Under the pieces are notes generated by a model. It did no database searches and was not told where the DNA came from. It saw nothing but the letters and a program-made list of their open reading frames with translations. Positions 35,744 through 45,219 of a stretch of DNA of 64,000 bases are shown here, piece after piece. The first letter of the stretch is position 1; each line of letters starts with the position of its first letter. Where the stretch lies: assembly GCF_017991995.1 (NCBI RefSeq), contig NZ_JAGOPN010000005.1, positions 124,001 to 188,000 on the forward strand, given 5' to 3'. The DNA is from Pseudacidovorax sp. Its GTDB lineage: Bacteria > Pseudomonadota > Gammaproteobacteria > Burkholderiales > Burkholderiaceae_C. The position numbers were made by a program, and so were the translations under genes.

Positions 35744-36915
35744 GCGACGCGCAGGTCCCGCGCAGCCGGGCCATCCTGCTGACCCATGTGCTGCCCGACC
35801 CGCAGGGCGTGGGCCTGATGCGCCGGGGATGGCGCTGGGCCTGCGAGCTGGCGGCCACGCATGCACTCGACATCGTGCTGGTGACCCGCCATGCCGAGAC
35901 GCCCGTGCCGCGCACGCCGCTGCCCGGCCGGCTGCATGTGGTGCACTGCACCGGCCCCGCCCTGGCGCCGCGCGCGCTGGCGGACTGGTTCGAGCCGGAC
36001 GCGGGCGCCGCCGCGGCGCTGGCTGCCCTGCCCGGCCCGGCGCCGGGGCGCGTGCTCGTCTTCCGCTTCTACATGCACGACCTGGCGGCCCATCTGCCTG
36101 CCGCGTGGCGCGCCGTCGCCGAGATGGACTGCGACGACTGGGAGTCGGCCACGCGCCGCAGCCTGGCCGGCCTGGCCCTGCGCCACGGGCGCTGGCGTGC
36201 CGCGGCGCAGGGTCTGCTGCAGGCGCGGCGCTATGCCCAGCTGGAGCGGCAACTGCTGCCCGCCTACCGCACCGTCCACCTCTCGGCCTTCGAGGACGCC
36301 GCCCGTGTGGCCCGCCTGCCGGGCATGCGCGAGGTGCGCGCCAGCCCCAACCGGCTGGTGCCCGATCCGGGGCCCGACCTGCCACCACCGCCGAAGGACG
36401 GGCGCACGCTGCTCTTCGTGGGCGCGCTGTTCTATCCGCCGAACGAGGATGCGCTGCTGTGGTTCGCCCGCGCCGTGCTGCCCCGCCTGCGCCGAAGGGT
36501 GCCCGATGTGCAGGTCGTCGCGGCCGGCCGGGCCGAGGCGTCGCTGCGACAGCAGCTGGCAGCGCACGGCATCGCCTATGCGCACGAGCCCGCCGACCTG
36601 CGACCGCTCTACGCCCAGGCCACGGCCGTCATCGCCCCGGTGCGCGGCGGCGGCGGCACCAAGCTCAAGGTGCTGGAGGCCTGGCAGTACGGACGGCCCG
36701 TGGTGGCCACCTCGCATGCCGCCCGCGGGCTGGCGGTCGAGCCCGGCCGCCACCTGCTCGTGGCCGACCGCGCGGACCGCTTTGCACGGCACTGCGCCGC
36801 CCTGCTGAACGATCCGGTGCTGGCCGAGCGCCTCGCGCGCGAGGCCGGGCGCCTGCTGCATGCCGAGTACTGCCTCGCGTCGCCTTCCTCCCTCTCCTGC
36901 CCTGCGCCCGAATGA
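35740..36915 (+). CDS. GT4-type glycosyltransferase
   Basis: A 391-residue protein with a GTG start overlapping the previous stop. The C-terminal half holds DGRTLLFVGALFYPPNEDALLWF, VVAAGRAEASL and APVRGGGGTKLKVLEAWQYGRPVVAT, typical of a GT4 enzyme. The N-terminal half has THVLPDPQGVGLMRRGWRW. The acceptor is unknown. It overlaps the double glycosyltransferase gene by 4 bases, so four genes from 34793 to 41170 read as one transcript. Confidence 0.87.
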   Translation: MSDAQVPRSRAILLTHVLPDPQGVGLMRRGWRWACELAATHALDIVLVTRHAETPVPRTPLPGRLHVVHCTGPALAPRALADWFEPDAGAAAALAALPGPAPGRVLVFRFYMHDLAAHLPAAWRAVAEMDCDDWESATRRSLAGLALRHGRWRAAAQGLLQARRYAQLERQLLPAYRTVHLSAFEDAARVARLPGMREVRASPNRLVPDPGPDLPPPPKDGRTLLFVGALFYPPNEDALLWFARAVLPRLRRRVPDVQVVAAGRAEASLRQQLAAHGIAYAHEPADLRPLYAQATAVIAPVRGGGGTKLKVLEAWQYGRPVVATSHAARGLAVEPGRHLLVADRADRFARHCAALLNDPVLAERLAREAGRLLHAEYCLASPSSLSCPAPE

Positions 36916-39476
36916 CGCAGCAAGCCGCCTTGCCCGACACCCGCCCGACCGCGGCCCGACCGCCCCTGCTCATCCTCTCGGTCGCCACCGGCTACGGCGG
37001 TGCCGAGCGCAACATCGAGACCCTGCTGCCCTTGCTCCTGGCCGAACGGCCGGTGACGGTCTTCGCCTGCAACCCGCTGCACCTGCAGCGGCTGCGGCAC
37101 CTGGCGCATCCCGCGCTGGAGATCCACGCGGTGGACGCCGGCCGCGAAGACTTCGCCGACAGCGCCGCCAGGCTGCTTGTGCAGCGCTTCCTGGCGCTGC
37201 GGCACTCGGCCATCCTGAGCAACACGATGGACTCGCTGCGCATCCTGGCGCGGGCCGGCGGCTGGCTGCCCGGGCTGGACGTCATCGCCTGCGTCGCCGT
37301 GCACGACTTCCTGTGGTTCGACCATGCGCAGCTGCTGCCCCAGGTGCCCCGGGCCACGCTGCTGGTGCCCGACCGCGCGGTGCTCGAAAAACCCGACTAC
37401 CTCGCCCGCCATGTCTGGCCGCACGGCCCCATGCGGGCGCTGGTCATGCCCAACCCGGTCGACATTCCGCCGGTGCCCGCGACCGCACTGGCGGCCGACG
37501 CGCCCTTCCTGCACCTGGCCACGGTCAACCCCTTCAAGGGCCATGCCCTGCTGGTGCAGGCCGCCGCACTGCTGGGGCCTCGCTGCCCGGACCTGCGCAT
37601 CGCATCGGTGGGCCACCGGCCCATCCCCGAGCTGTACCGCGAACTGCAGGCACAGATGGCCGAGGCCGGCGCCGCGCCCACCCTGGCCCTGCACGACCAT
37701 GTGGACGATCCGTCGACGCTGCTGCGCGGGGCGCGGGCGGTGCTCGTCACCTCGGTCTCGGCCCATGGCGGACCGGAGACCTTCGGCCGCTCGATCATCG
37801 AGGCCTGGGCCCTGGGCCGGCCCGTCATCGCCTTCGCCTGCGGCGCGCCGGCGCAGCTGATCCGGCACGAGGTCGATGGCCTGCTCGTCGACGAAGGCGA
37901 CGTGACGGGCCTGGCCGCCGCCATCGAGCGACTGCACCGTGACACCGCCCTGGCCGACCGGCTGGGGCAGGCCGGGCGCGAGCGGGCCCGGCGCGACTTC
38001 GCCACGCCCCGGGTGCTGGCCCAGCTCACGGCCGTGCTGGACGGCGCCTGGTGCCCCCGCCCCCATGCGCCCCCGGCCGGTGCCGGCCGGCCCGGCCCGG
38101 GGCTGCTGTTCGACGTCTCCGTCAGCCTCGAAAAGGGCTGGCACTCGCCCGTGGGCATCTCGCGGGTGGAGCACCACACCGGCGATCTGCTGGCCGCGCA
38201 GCCCGTGCCCGTGCAGCTGGTGCGTCGCGGAGCCGACGACGGCGGCTATCGGCGGCTCACCGGGCAGGAGCTGGAGTTCCTGGCCAACACGCCCGACGGC
38301 ATCGGCCGGCTGGCTGCCGCCGAACTGGCCAACACGCCATTGCCGCCGCCGCGCGTGCCGCAGTCGGTGGGGCGCAGCCTGCGCGCGCTGGGCGCTTTCC
38401 AGGGCGGCAGGGCGCGCCTGCGCCGGCTGGCGGACAGCCGCCTCGGCCGCTGGCTGCATGGCCGCGCCAGCGCCAACGTGCGCCTCGCCCCCGTCGGCGC
38501 CGGGCCTTTCGGGCCGGGCCCGGGCGATGTGCTGCTGAGCGTCTCCAACCCCTGGGACTATGTGAGCGTCCCGATCTTCCAGGCGCTGCGCGCGCGCGGC
38601 GTGCGCGTGGTGCTGGCCGTGCACGACCTGATGGTGTGGGAGACGCCGCAGTGGACCGCCGGCCGCGATCCGCGCCAGTACACGGCCGACATGCTCGGCG
38701 TCATCGCCGAGGCGGACCAACTGGTGGCCGTCTCGCGCCACACGGCCCGCCAGGTACAACGCGCGATGGCGGAGGCGGGCCGCGCCGCGCCGCCCCTGCG
38801 CGTGGCAGCCCCCGCCGGCCTGGACACCGGCCCCGCGCGGCCGGGCGCGCCACCGCCGGGCCTGGACCTGGACCGGCCCTTCGTCCTGTACTGCTCGACC
38901 CTCGAGATCCGCAAGAACCACATCCTGCTGCTGCATGTGTGGGAGCAGTTGCGGCAGCGGCTGCCGGCCGGGCGCCTGCCGATGCTGGTGCTCGCCGGCC
39001 GCTGGGGCTGGGGCGTGGACGCCGCCCGGCTGGCGGTGGAACGCAACTGGCGGCTGGTGCCCGATGTGCGGGTGGTGGAATCGCCGCGGGACGAGCATCT
39101 GCAGTGGCTGTACCGGCATGCCCGCTTCGCCGTCTTCCCGTCCTTCACCGAAGGCTTCGGCCTGCCGGTGGCCGAGAGCCTGGCGGCGGGCACGCCGGTG
39201 GTGCTGTCGGACCATCCGGCCATCGTGGAAGCCTCGGCCGGCCTGATGCCCGCGCTCGACCCGGACGACGGGCCCGCCTGGCGCCGCGAGATCGAGCGCC
39301 TGTGCATGGACGATGCCTACCTGGCCCAGCTGCGCGGCCGGGCCCGCGCGTACCGCGCCGCGCCGGCGGACGGCCTGCCGCGCGCCCTGCTCGACGCCAC
39401 CGGCCTGATGCCGGGCCGGCCCGCCGAGGTCGCGGAACGGTCAGGCCCCCAGGAAGCGCCGGTGCTGTGGCCATGA
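36912..39476 (+). CDS. Two-domain glycosyltransferase (GT4-GT4 fusion)
   Basis: An 854-residue protein made of two glycosyltransferases. Domain 1 (about 1-380) has SVATGYGGAERNIETLLPLLL, LHLATVNPFKGHALLVQAA and HGGPETFGRSIIEAWALGRPVIAF. A Pro/Gly linker follows. Domain 2 (about 395-845) has SPVGISRVEHH, LAVHDLMVWETPQWT, VLYCSTLEIRKNHILLL and FPSFTEGFGLPVAESLAAGTPVV. Both keep the E-x7-E type motif, so both may be active and could add two sugars in turn. It overlaps its neighbours by 4 bases on each side. Confidence 0.88.
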   Translation: MTQQAALPDTRPTAARPPLLILSVATGYGGAERNIETLLPLLLAERPVTVFACNPLHLQRLRHLAHPALEIHAVDAGREDFADSAARLLVQRFLALRHSAILSNTMDSLRILARAGGWLPGLDVIACVAVHDFLWFDHAQLLPQVPRATLLVPDRAVLEKPDYLARHVWPHGPMRALVMPNPVDIPPVPATALAADAPFLHLATVNPFKGHALLVQAAALLGPRCPDLRIASVGHRPIPELYRELQAQMAEAGAAPTLALHDHVDDPSTLLRGARAVLVTSVSAHGGPETFGRSIIEAWALGRPVIAFACGAPAQLIRHEVDGLLVDEGDVTGLAAAIERLHRDTALADRLGQAGRERARRDFATPRVLAQLTAVLDGAWCPRPHAPPAGAGRPGPGLLFDVSVSLEKGWHSPVGISRVEHHTGDLLAAQPVPVQLVRRGADDGGYRRLTGQELEFLANTPDGIGRLAAAELANTPLPPPRVPQSVGRSLRALGAFQGGRARLRRLADSRLGRWLHGRASANVRLAPVGAGPFGPGPGDVLLSVSNPWDYVSVPIFQALRARGVRVVLAVHDLMVWETPQWTAGRDPRQYTADMLGVIAEADQLVAVSRHTARQVQRAMAEAGRAAPPLRVAAPAGLDTGPARPGAPPPGLDLDRPFVLYCSTLEIRKNHILLLHVWEQLRQRLPAGRLPMLVLAGRWGWGVDAARLAVERNWRLVPDVRVVESPRDEHLQWLYRHARFAVFPSFTEGFGLPVAESLAAGTPVVLSDHPAIVEASAGLMPALDPDDGPAWRREIERLCMDDAYLAQLRGRARAYRAAPADGLPRALLDATGLMPGRPAEVAERSGPQEAPVLWP

Positions 39477-41170
39477 ACACCTCCTCGGCCGATCGGAACG
39501 AAGCCCACCGGCCGGGCGATACGCAGGAGGCAGCACGGCCCGCCCAGGCCCTGCGCGCGGCCCTGCAGCATCTGCAAAGCCGCCTGCAGGCGCAGGAAGC
39601 GCAACTCGACCTGCACCGCCGCGAACTCGACGCGCGGGCGGCCGAACTGGCCGAACGCCACGCCGCGCTGACCGACCGGCAGGCCGAGGTGGCCCGTCTG
39701 AACGAGGAACTGGCCCGACGGGACGCAGAGATTGCGGGGCTGCGCCATGCCGCCGCACTGGCGGCCGCCCGGCAGCCCTTCGCCCGCCGTGTGCTGCGCC
39801 GGCTGGCGCGCGACCTTCGCCGGCTGCTGCGCCACGCGGTCCCGGCCCCGGCGGCGGTCGCTCCTGCCGCTGCGCCGGCCGCCACGCCAGCGGAGTCGCC
39901 TCCACCGCCCACCGAACAGGCCGCGCCGGCGCCCGTGCAGGACTACCGCACCCGCATGCGGGCGTTGCGCGCCTCGGGGCAGCTCGCGGCCGTGCGCACG
40001 GTGAGGCTCGTCGCCCCGGCCCTATGGCAGGACATCGCCTCGGCCGTGGCGGGCCTGCTGGAGGCCCTGTCGCTGCAGTGCACGGTGCACGCCGCCATGC
40101 CGGCCGATTTCACCGACGACCTGTACCTGGTCCTGGACCCGCGCGCCTTCACGGTGCTGCCTCCGGCCGACCGGCGCATCCTGTGGCAGGTGCCGGACGA
40201 GCAAGGCGTGGCCGGCGACGCCGACCCGCTGCAGGCCCGGCTGCAGGAGTCGCTCGCGGTGTTCGAGGCCGTGCAGCCGCGCATTGCCAGGCTGCTGGCC
40301 GACGGGCTGGTGCAGCACCAGATCTTCCATGTGCCGCTGCCACCGGCCGACGCGGCCCCGGCCGCGCTGGACGACCGCACGCCCTTCGGCCTGCCGCACC
40401 TGCTGGCCCGGGCACTGCATGGCTGTGGCGTGCTGGACGACGCCGCCTTCGAGGCCGCCACCGCCGGCACCCGCCTGGACGGCGAGGCCGTGGTGCTCTG
40501 CCTGCCCGAGGCGCCGGAGCGCTTCGCCCATGCGCGCGAAAGCCTGCGCCACGGCGCCGTGCTCTTTCCGGGACTTCGCCATGTGGACGGCTGGAAGGGC
40601 ACGGCGCTCAGCTACCGCGACCTGGCGCGCCGCACGCTGCAGGCCGGGCGCGACAGGCTGCTGGTGTGGGAGGACGACGCCCGGCTGCCGACGGACTTCG
40701 ACACCCGCCTGCCCGCGCTGCTGGCACAGCTGGATGCGCACCCCGAGCGCTGGGACCTGTTCTCGGGCCTGCTCACCGACCTCTCGCCCCAGGCGCGGGT
40801 GCTGGACGTGCAGCCCTACGGCAGCGACCTGCTCATCCGGCTCGACTCGGTGATCGGCATGGTCTTCGGCCTCTACGGACCGCGGGCGCTGCGGGCCCTG
40901 GCCGACTACCGCTTCGAGGGCGAGGACGTGATGAAGAACACCATCGACCGCTACCTCGAAGCGCTGGGCCTGCGCTGCTGCACGCTGTTTCCGCCCCTGG
41001 TTGGGCACGACGACCACCTGGCCTCCACGCTGTGGGCACCCAACGGCGTGCGCTTTGCCAGCAATGCCTCCATGAACGCCATGATCGACCGCAGCCAGGT
41101 GCGGCTGCTGTCGAAGGTGGCGGACTTCCTGGACGGCGGCCCTGCGCCGCAGGAACCTCAGCGCCAGTAG
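39473..41170 (+). CDS. Coiled-coil protein with GT25-like glycosyltransferase end
   Basis: A 565-residue protein. Residues about 20-100 form a heptad-rich coiled coil (ALRAALQHLQSRLQAQEAQ; ARLNEELARRDAEIAGL), then a basic stretch (RRVLRRLARDLRRLLRH) and an Ala/Pro linker. The C-terminal 230 residues have VVLCLPEAPERFAHARESL, FPGLRHVDGWKGTALSYRDLARRTL and LLVWEDDARLPTDF, resembling the GT25 (LPS glycosyltransferase) pattern with EDD as the metal motif. A middle segment of about 150 residues is not recognised. It ends the cluster and overlaps the amidohydrolase gene by 13 bases, tail to tail. Confidence 0.65.
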   Translation: MNTSSADRNEAHRPGDTQEAARPAQALRAALQHLQSRLQAQEAQLDLHRRELDARAAELAERHAALTDRQAEVARLNEELARRDAEIAGLRHAAALAAARQPFARRVLRRLARDLRRLLRHAVPAPAAVAPAAAPAATPAESPPPPTEQAAPAPVQDYRTRMRALRASGQLAAVRTVRLVAPALWQDIASAVAGLLEALSLQCTVHAAMPADFTDDLYLVLDPRAFTVLPPADRRILWQVPDEQGVAGDADPLQARLQESLAVFEAVQPRIARLLADGLVQHQIFHVPLPPADAAPAALDDRTPFGLPHLLARALHGCGVLDDAAFEAATAGTRLDGEAVVLCLPEAPERFAHARESLRHGAVLFPGLRHVDGWKGTALSYRDLARRTLQAGRDRLLVWEDDARLPTDFDTRLPALLAQLDAHPERWDLFSGLLTDLSPQARVLDVQPYGSDLLIRLDSVIGMVFGLYGPRALRALADYRFEGEDVMKNTIDRYLEALGLRCCTLFPPLVGHDDHLASTLWAPNGVRFASNASMNAMIDRSQVRLLSKVADFLDGGPAPQEPQRQ

Positions 41171-42507
41171 TCGCGCCCCTGCGCGCCCCAGAGCGCGCGC
41201 GATGCCGCCTCGGCCTCGGCGCAGACGGTGTCCATGTCCACTTTGGTGGGCAGGCCGTCCTCCACCAGCAGCTCGCCCTGCACCGCCACATGGCGCACGT
41301 CCCGGCCCTGGCCGCAGTGCACCAGGGCGCCCAGCGGATTCACGTGCGGCCGCAGGTGCGGCCGGCGGCCGTCGACGACCACGAAGTCGGCCGACTTGCC
41401 CACGGCCAGGCTGCCGATCTCGGCCTCCAGGCCCAGCGCCCGGGCACCGCCCATCGTGGCCATGTCGAAGACATGGTGCGGCTGCCAGCCGTCGTCGACG
41501 CCGCCTTCCTGCACCCGGGCCGTGGCCAGCGCCCAGCGCATCAGCTCGACCATGTCGCCATGCTGCGTGTCGGTGGCCAGTGCCATGTTCACGCCCGCGC
41601 GCTGGAGCATGGGGGTGGGCGCCAGCCGGCCCGAGGCGGCGTTGCACTTGGGGATGTGCACCGCATGCGCGCCGGCCTCGGCCATGCGGGCGGCATCGGC
41701 CTCGCTCACGTAGATGCAGTGCCCGCCCATCAGCCGCTCGTTGAGCAGGCCGGTGTCGGCCAGCACCTCGGTGGAGCTGCGGCCGGTGCGCGCGCGCACG
41801 CGCTCGACCTCCACCTTGCTCTGGCCCAGGTGGGTGCTGACGCGCAGCCCGCGTGCGGCGGCGGCCTCGCCCACCTCGCGCAGGAAGGCGTCGGAGCAGG
41901 TGTCCACCGCATGCGCCGCCAGGTTGACGTGCACCCGCGGATGGCCTTGCCAGCGATCGTGCAGCGCCAGCCCGGCCCCCAGCGTGGCCTGGCCGATGGC
42001 GGCGCTGTGGTGCCAGTCGCCATGGGCCACGCGCGCGAAGTCCACATCGTGGATGCGCCAGCTCGGCGCCAGGCGAAGGCCCAGTTCGGCCATCGCCTCG
42101 GTGCAGATGTCGGCATGCACGAAGTTGTCGCCCACCAGGGTGGAGCCGGCCAGCAGCGCCTCCAGCGCGCCCAGACGGGCCAGGGCGCGGGCCTGCGCCT
42201 CGTCGACCTGCGTGCCCTTGGGAATGCCCGGCGTGTACGAAGGCGCAAAGCCCAGGTCGGCCGCCACGCCGCGCACCATGCTGAGAATGCTGTGGGTGTG
42301 GACGTTGACGAAGCCGGGCGTGACGAAATGGTCGGCCAGGTGCAGCGTGCGGTCGGCGGTGTACTGCGCGGGCGGTTGCGCGTCCAGCCAGGCGATGCGG
42401 CCATCCCGCACGCCAAGGACGGCGCCGCGGATCTCGGGGCGGGCAGGATCGGCCGTCAGCGCGATGGCATCAAGCAGCAGCAGGTCGAAGTGGAGGGGTT
42501 CGGTCAT
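41158..42507 (-). CDS. Amidohydrolase (TRZ/ATZ-type deaminase or chlorohydrolase)
   Basis: A 449-residue metal-dependent hydrolase with the metal histidines in VNVHTHS near residue 70, STHLGQS and GGHCIYVS in the middle, and the catalytic Asp in LATDTQHGDM. The N-terminal ALTADPARPEIRGAVLGVRDGRIAWL is the usual beta-sandwich start. Members deaminate guanine-like, adenosyl or triazine compounds; the substrate is not certain. ATG 42507 is the family start. It runs toward the glycosyltransferase genes and overlaps them by 13 bases. Confidence 0.88.
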   Translation of the reverse strand: MTEPLHFDLLLLDAIALTADPARPEIRGAVLGVRDGRIAWLDAQPPAQYTADRTLHLADHFVTPGFVNVHTHSILSMVRGVAADLGFAPSYTPGIPKGTQVDEAQARALARLGALEALLAGSTLVGDNFVHADICTEAMAELGLRLAPSWRIHDVDFARVAHGDWHHSAAIGQATLGAGLALHDRWQGHPRVHVNLAAHAVDTCSDAFLREVGEAAAARGLRVSTHLGQSKVEVERVRARTGRSSTEVLADTGLLNERLMGGHCIYVSEADAARMAEAGAHAVHIPKCNAASGRLAPTPMLQRAGVNMALATDTQHGDMVELMRWALATARVQEGGVDDGWQPHHVFDMATMGGARALGLEAEIGSLAVGKSADFVVVDGRRPHLRPHVNPLGALVHCGQGRDVRHVAVQGELLVEDGLPTKVDMDTVCAEAEAASRALWGAQGRDYWR

Positions 42508-42655
42508 GGGCACTTTCGGGCCGGTTTGGTGCACCGGCGGGAGGGATGCCGAAGCGCAAGCAATCGACGTGCCATTTTGTATCCAATCCATGTCCAGTTT
42601 GTGGACACTCAGGCCGCGGCGGCCCAGCTCTTCCCCTTGCCGGCCGCGCTGGCGC

Positions 42656-43837
42656 TCAGCCGCGGTGGTCGTCGGGCGCCTGCAGCCCCCGCACGGCCGG
42701 CGTGCCCACCGCCATCACCGCGCCCACCACCCAGAACACGCCGGCCACGCCGATCAGCGCGCCCAGCGAGCCGAAGAGCAGCGGCATCACCACGCTCGAC
42801 GCATTGATGGTCATGAGCCGCAGCCCCAGCGCCTCACCCTGGCGGTGATGCGGCGTGATCTGGTGCAGCATGCTCATCACCATGGGCTGCACGGCGCCGA
42901 GCGCGAAGCCCAGCAGCACGGAGCAGGCCCCCATCGCCCACGGATCGCGCAGCAGCGGATAGAGCGCGAACACGGCCAGCACCACCAGGTTGGAGGTCAG
43001 GATCACCTGCCGCTCGGTGGCCCGGGCGGCCAGCACCGGCAGCAGCATGCGCACCAGCGCCGCCGCAATGGCAAAGCCGCCCAGCAGCGTGCCGATGACC
43101 GAGGCGCCCAGCCCCCGTTCGTGGCCCAGCAGCGGCAGCACGAAGGCATGCACGTCCCAGCTGCAGGACTGCATCCAGTTGACGAACAGCAGGCGCCGGA
43201 ACATGGGCTCGCGCAGCAGGTCCCAGGCGCGGGTGCCGGGCGCATGCACGGCGGGCGCGGCCGAAGGCGCTTCCCGCGTGGGCCGCACCAGCATCCAGCA
43301 CGCCAGCGGCAGCGTCGCCAGGAAAGCGAAGCAGATCGCGTAGGCCCGCGCATCGCCGGCCGTGCTGCCGGCATGGTCGATCAGCAGGCCGGCCGCGAAG
43401 GGTCCGAAGAAGTTGGCACCGGCCGGCGCGATGGCCAGCCAGCTGAACACCTGCCGCAATTGCGCCGTGCCCTGCGCCGCCCGGCCCACATGCCGTTGCA
43501 GCGCGATGACCGTGGCGCCGGTGGCACCGCCGGTGAGCAGGGCCGACACGCACATGGCCGGAAAGGCAGGCCACAGCAGCGGCAGCAGCGCGCCGACGAA
43601 GGCGGCGGTCACCGCCATCGCCATCGGCCGCTTGAGGCCGTGCCGGTCCACGTAGCGGCCGGCTGGCAAGGCCAGGAAGACCTGCGTCAGCGCGAACAGC
43701 GCGATCAGCACGCCCACCGAGGCGGCACCGTGCCCTTGCTGCAGCGCCAGCAGCGGCGCCGCCAGCCGGATGCCGGCCATGGTGGCGTGCAGGCAGACCT
43801 GCGCCGCGATCAATCGCGCGAGTTCGGCGCCGCTCAC
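42656..43837 (-). CDS. MFS transporter
   Basis: A 393-residue membrane protein with 12 hydrophobic segments and the MFS loop motif AGRYVDRHGLKRPMAMA between segments 2 and 3. Start is GTG at 43837, overlapping the stop of rmuC in a GTGA arrangement. Substrate unknown. Its 5' overlap with rmuC and the following genes on the same strand suggest a transcript that begins at 46211 or farther upstream. Confidence 0.88.
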   Translation of the reverse strand: MSGAELARLIAAQVCLHATMAGIRLAAPLLALQQGHGAASVGVLIALFALTQVFLALPAGRYVDRHGLKRPMAMAVTAAFVGALLPLLWPAFPAMCVSALLTGGATGATVIALQRHVGRAAQGTAQLRQVFSWLAIAPAGANFFGPFAAGLLIDHAGSTAGDARAYAICFAFLATLPLACWMLVRPTREAPSAAPAVHAPGTRAWDLLREPMFRRLLFVNWMQSCSWDVHAFVLPLLGHERGLGASVIGTLLGGFAIAAALVRMLLPVLAARATERQVILTSNLVVLAVFALYPLLRDPWAMGACSVLLGFALGAVQPMVMSMLHQITPHHRQGEALGLRLMTINASSVVMPLLFGSLGALIGVAGVFWVVGAVMAVGTPAVRGLQAPDDHRG

Positions 43838-45219
43838 GGCGCGCCGCCCTCCTCGGACTCTTCTGCGTCGGCCGCCGCCTCGGCCACCGTGGGCAGCAGC
43901 TGCTGCGCCTGGGCATCGGGCAGGGCCTCGACGCTGCGCAGCTTGCGCGTCAGCACATTGGTGCGGGTCTGCGTCTGGTCCAGCGTGTTGAGCACGGTCT
44001 GCGTCTGGCGCTTGACCTTGTCCAGCACCTCGCCGAACTTCATGAACTCGGTCTTCACGGCGCCCAGCACCTGCCAGACCTCGCTGCTGCGCTTTTCGAG
44101 CGCCAGGGTGCGAAAGCCCATCTGCAGCGAATTGAGCATGGCCAGCAGCGTCGTGGGGCCCGCCAGCGTCACACGGTGGTCGCGCTGCAGCGCTTCCATC
44201 AGGCCCGGCCGGCGCAGCACCTCGGCATACAGGCCCTCGGTGGGCAGGAAGAGGATGGCGAAGTCGGTGGTGTGCGGCGGGCACACGTACTTCTCGTGGA
44301 TGCCGCGCGCCTCCAGGCGGATGCGCGTCTCCAGCGCCTTGGCCGCCACCTCCACCGCCAGGGCGTCGGCGCGCTGCTGGGCATCGAGCAGGCGCTCGTA
44401 GTCCTCGTTGGGAAACTTCGCGTCGATGGGCAGCCACACCGGCGTGCCGTCGGCGCTTCGGCCCGGCAGTCGGATGGCGAAGTCCACCACCTGGCGCGAC
44501 TCCGGATGGGTGGCGACCTGGGCCGCGTACTGCTCGGGCGCCAGCACCTGCTCCAGCAGCGCGGCCAGTTGGGCCTCGCCGAACATGCCGCGGGTCTTGA
44601 CGTTGGTCAGCAGGTGCTTGAGGTCGCCCACGCCCTGGGCCAGCGTCTGCATCTCGCCCAGGCCCTTGTAGACCTGCTCCAGCCGCTCGGCCACCTGGCG
44701 GAAGCTCTCGCCCAGTCGGGCTTCGAGCGTGCTCTGCAGCTTTTCGTCGACCGTCTGGCGCATCTCTTCCAGCTTGGCGCTGTTGCTGGCCTGCAGCTGG
44801 GCGAGTTGCGTCTCCATGGTCGCGCGCACCTCGGCGATGCGGCGGGCATTGGATTCGCTCAGGCCCTGCAGCTGGCTGGTGAGCGTCTCGGCCAGCGACT
44901 GGCGGAGCGTGCCGATCTGCTGCGCGAAGGCGTCGAGCTGCGCGTTCTGCGTCCGCGTGGCCTCGGCGCCCTGCGCCAGCAGGGTCTGCTGGAAGGTGGC
45001 CAGCGCGGCGGCGCTTTCCTGGCGGCCGACGCGGGCGTTGTCGGCGATCTCGCGGCGCAGTGCGCGTTCGTTGCGCTCCAGCAGCGCCTGGATCGGGGCC
45101 ACCAGTTGCCCTACGTCGGGCTCGGCGGGCCGGCGCAGCAGCAGCACGGCCAGCAGTAGGAGGTTCAGCAGCCCAAGACCCAGCAGCAGCCAGTCCTGCA
45201 GCGTCATCGCCTCCGTCAT
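43834..45219 (-). CDS. rmuC: RmuC-family DNA recombination protein
   Basis: A 461-residue protein with one N-terminal membrane segment (LLLGLGLLNLLLLAVLLL), a long coiled coil (about 60-190) and the RmuC nuclease-like domain (GMFGEAQLAALLEQVL; WLPIDAKFPNEDYERLLDAQ; PPHTTDFAILFLPTEGLYAEVL). RmuC limits rearrangement at inverted repeats in E. coli. The start at 45219 overlaps the stop of the dehydrogenase gene. Length is standard. Confidence 0.93.
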   Translation of the reverse strand: MTEAMTLQDWLLLGLGLLNLLLLAVLLLRRPAEPDVGQLVAPIQALLERNERALRREIADNARVGRQESAAALATFQQTLLAQGAEATRTQNAQLDAFAQQIGTLRQSLAETLTSQLQGLSESNARRIAEVRATMETQLAQLQASNSAKLEEMRQTVDEKLQSTLEARLGESFRQVAERLEQVYKGLGEMQTLAQGVGDLKHLLTNVKTRGMFGEAQLAALLEQVLAPEQYAAQVATHPESRQVVDFAIRLPGRSADGTPVWLPIDAKFPNEDYERLLDAQQRADALAVEVAAKALETRIRLEARGIHEKYVCPPHTTDFAILFLPTEGLYAEVLRRPGLMEALQRDHRVTLAGPTTLLAMLNSLQMGFRTLALEKRSSEVWQVLGAVKTEFMKFGEVLDKVKRQTQTVLNTLDQTQTRTNVLTRKLRSVEALPDAQAQQLLPTVAEAAADAEESEEGGAP

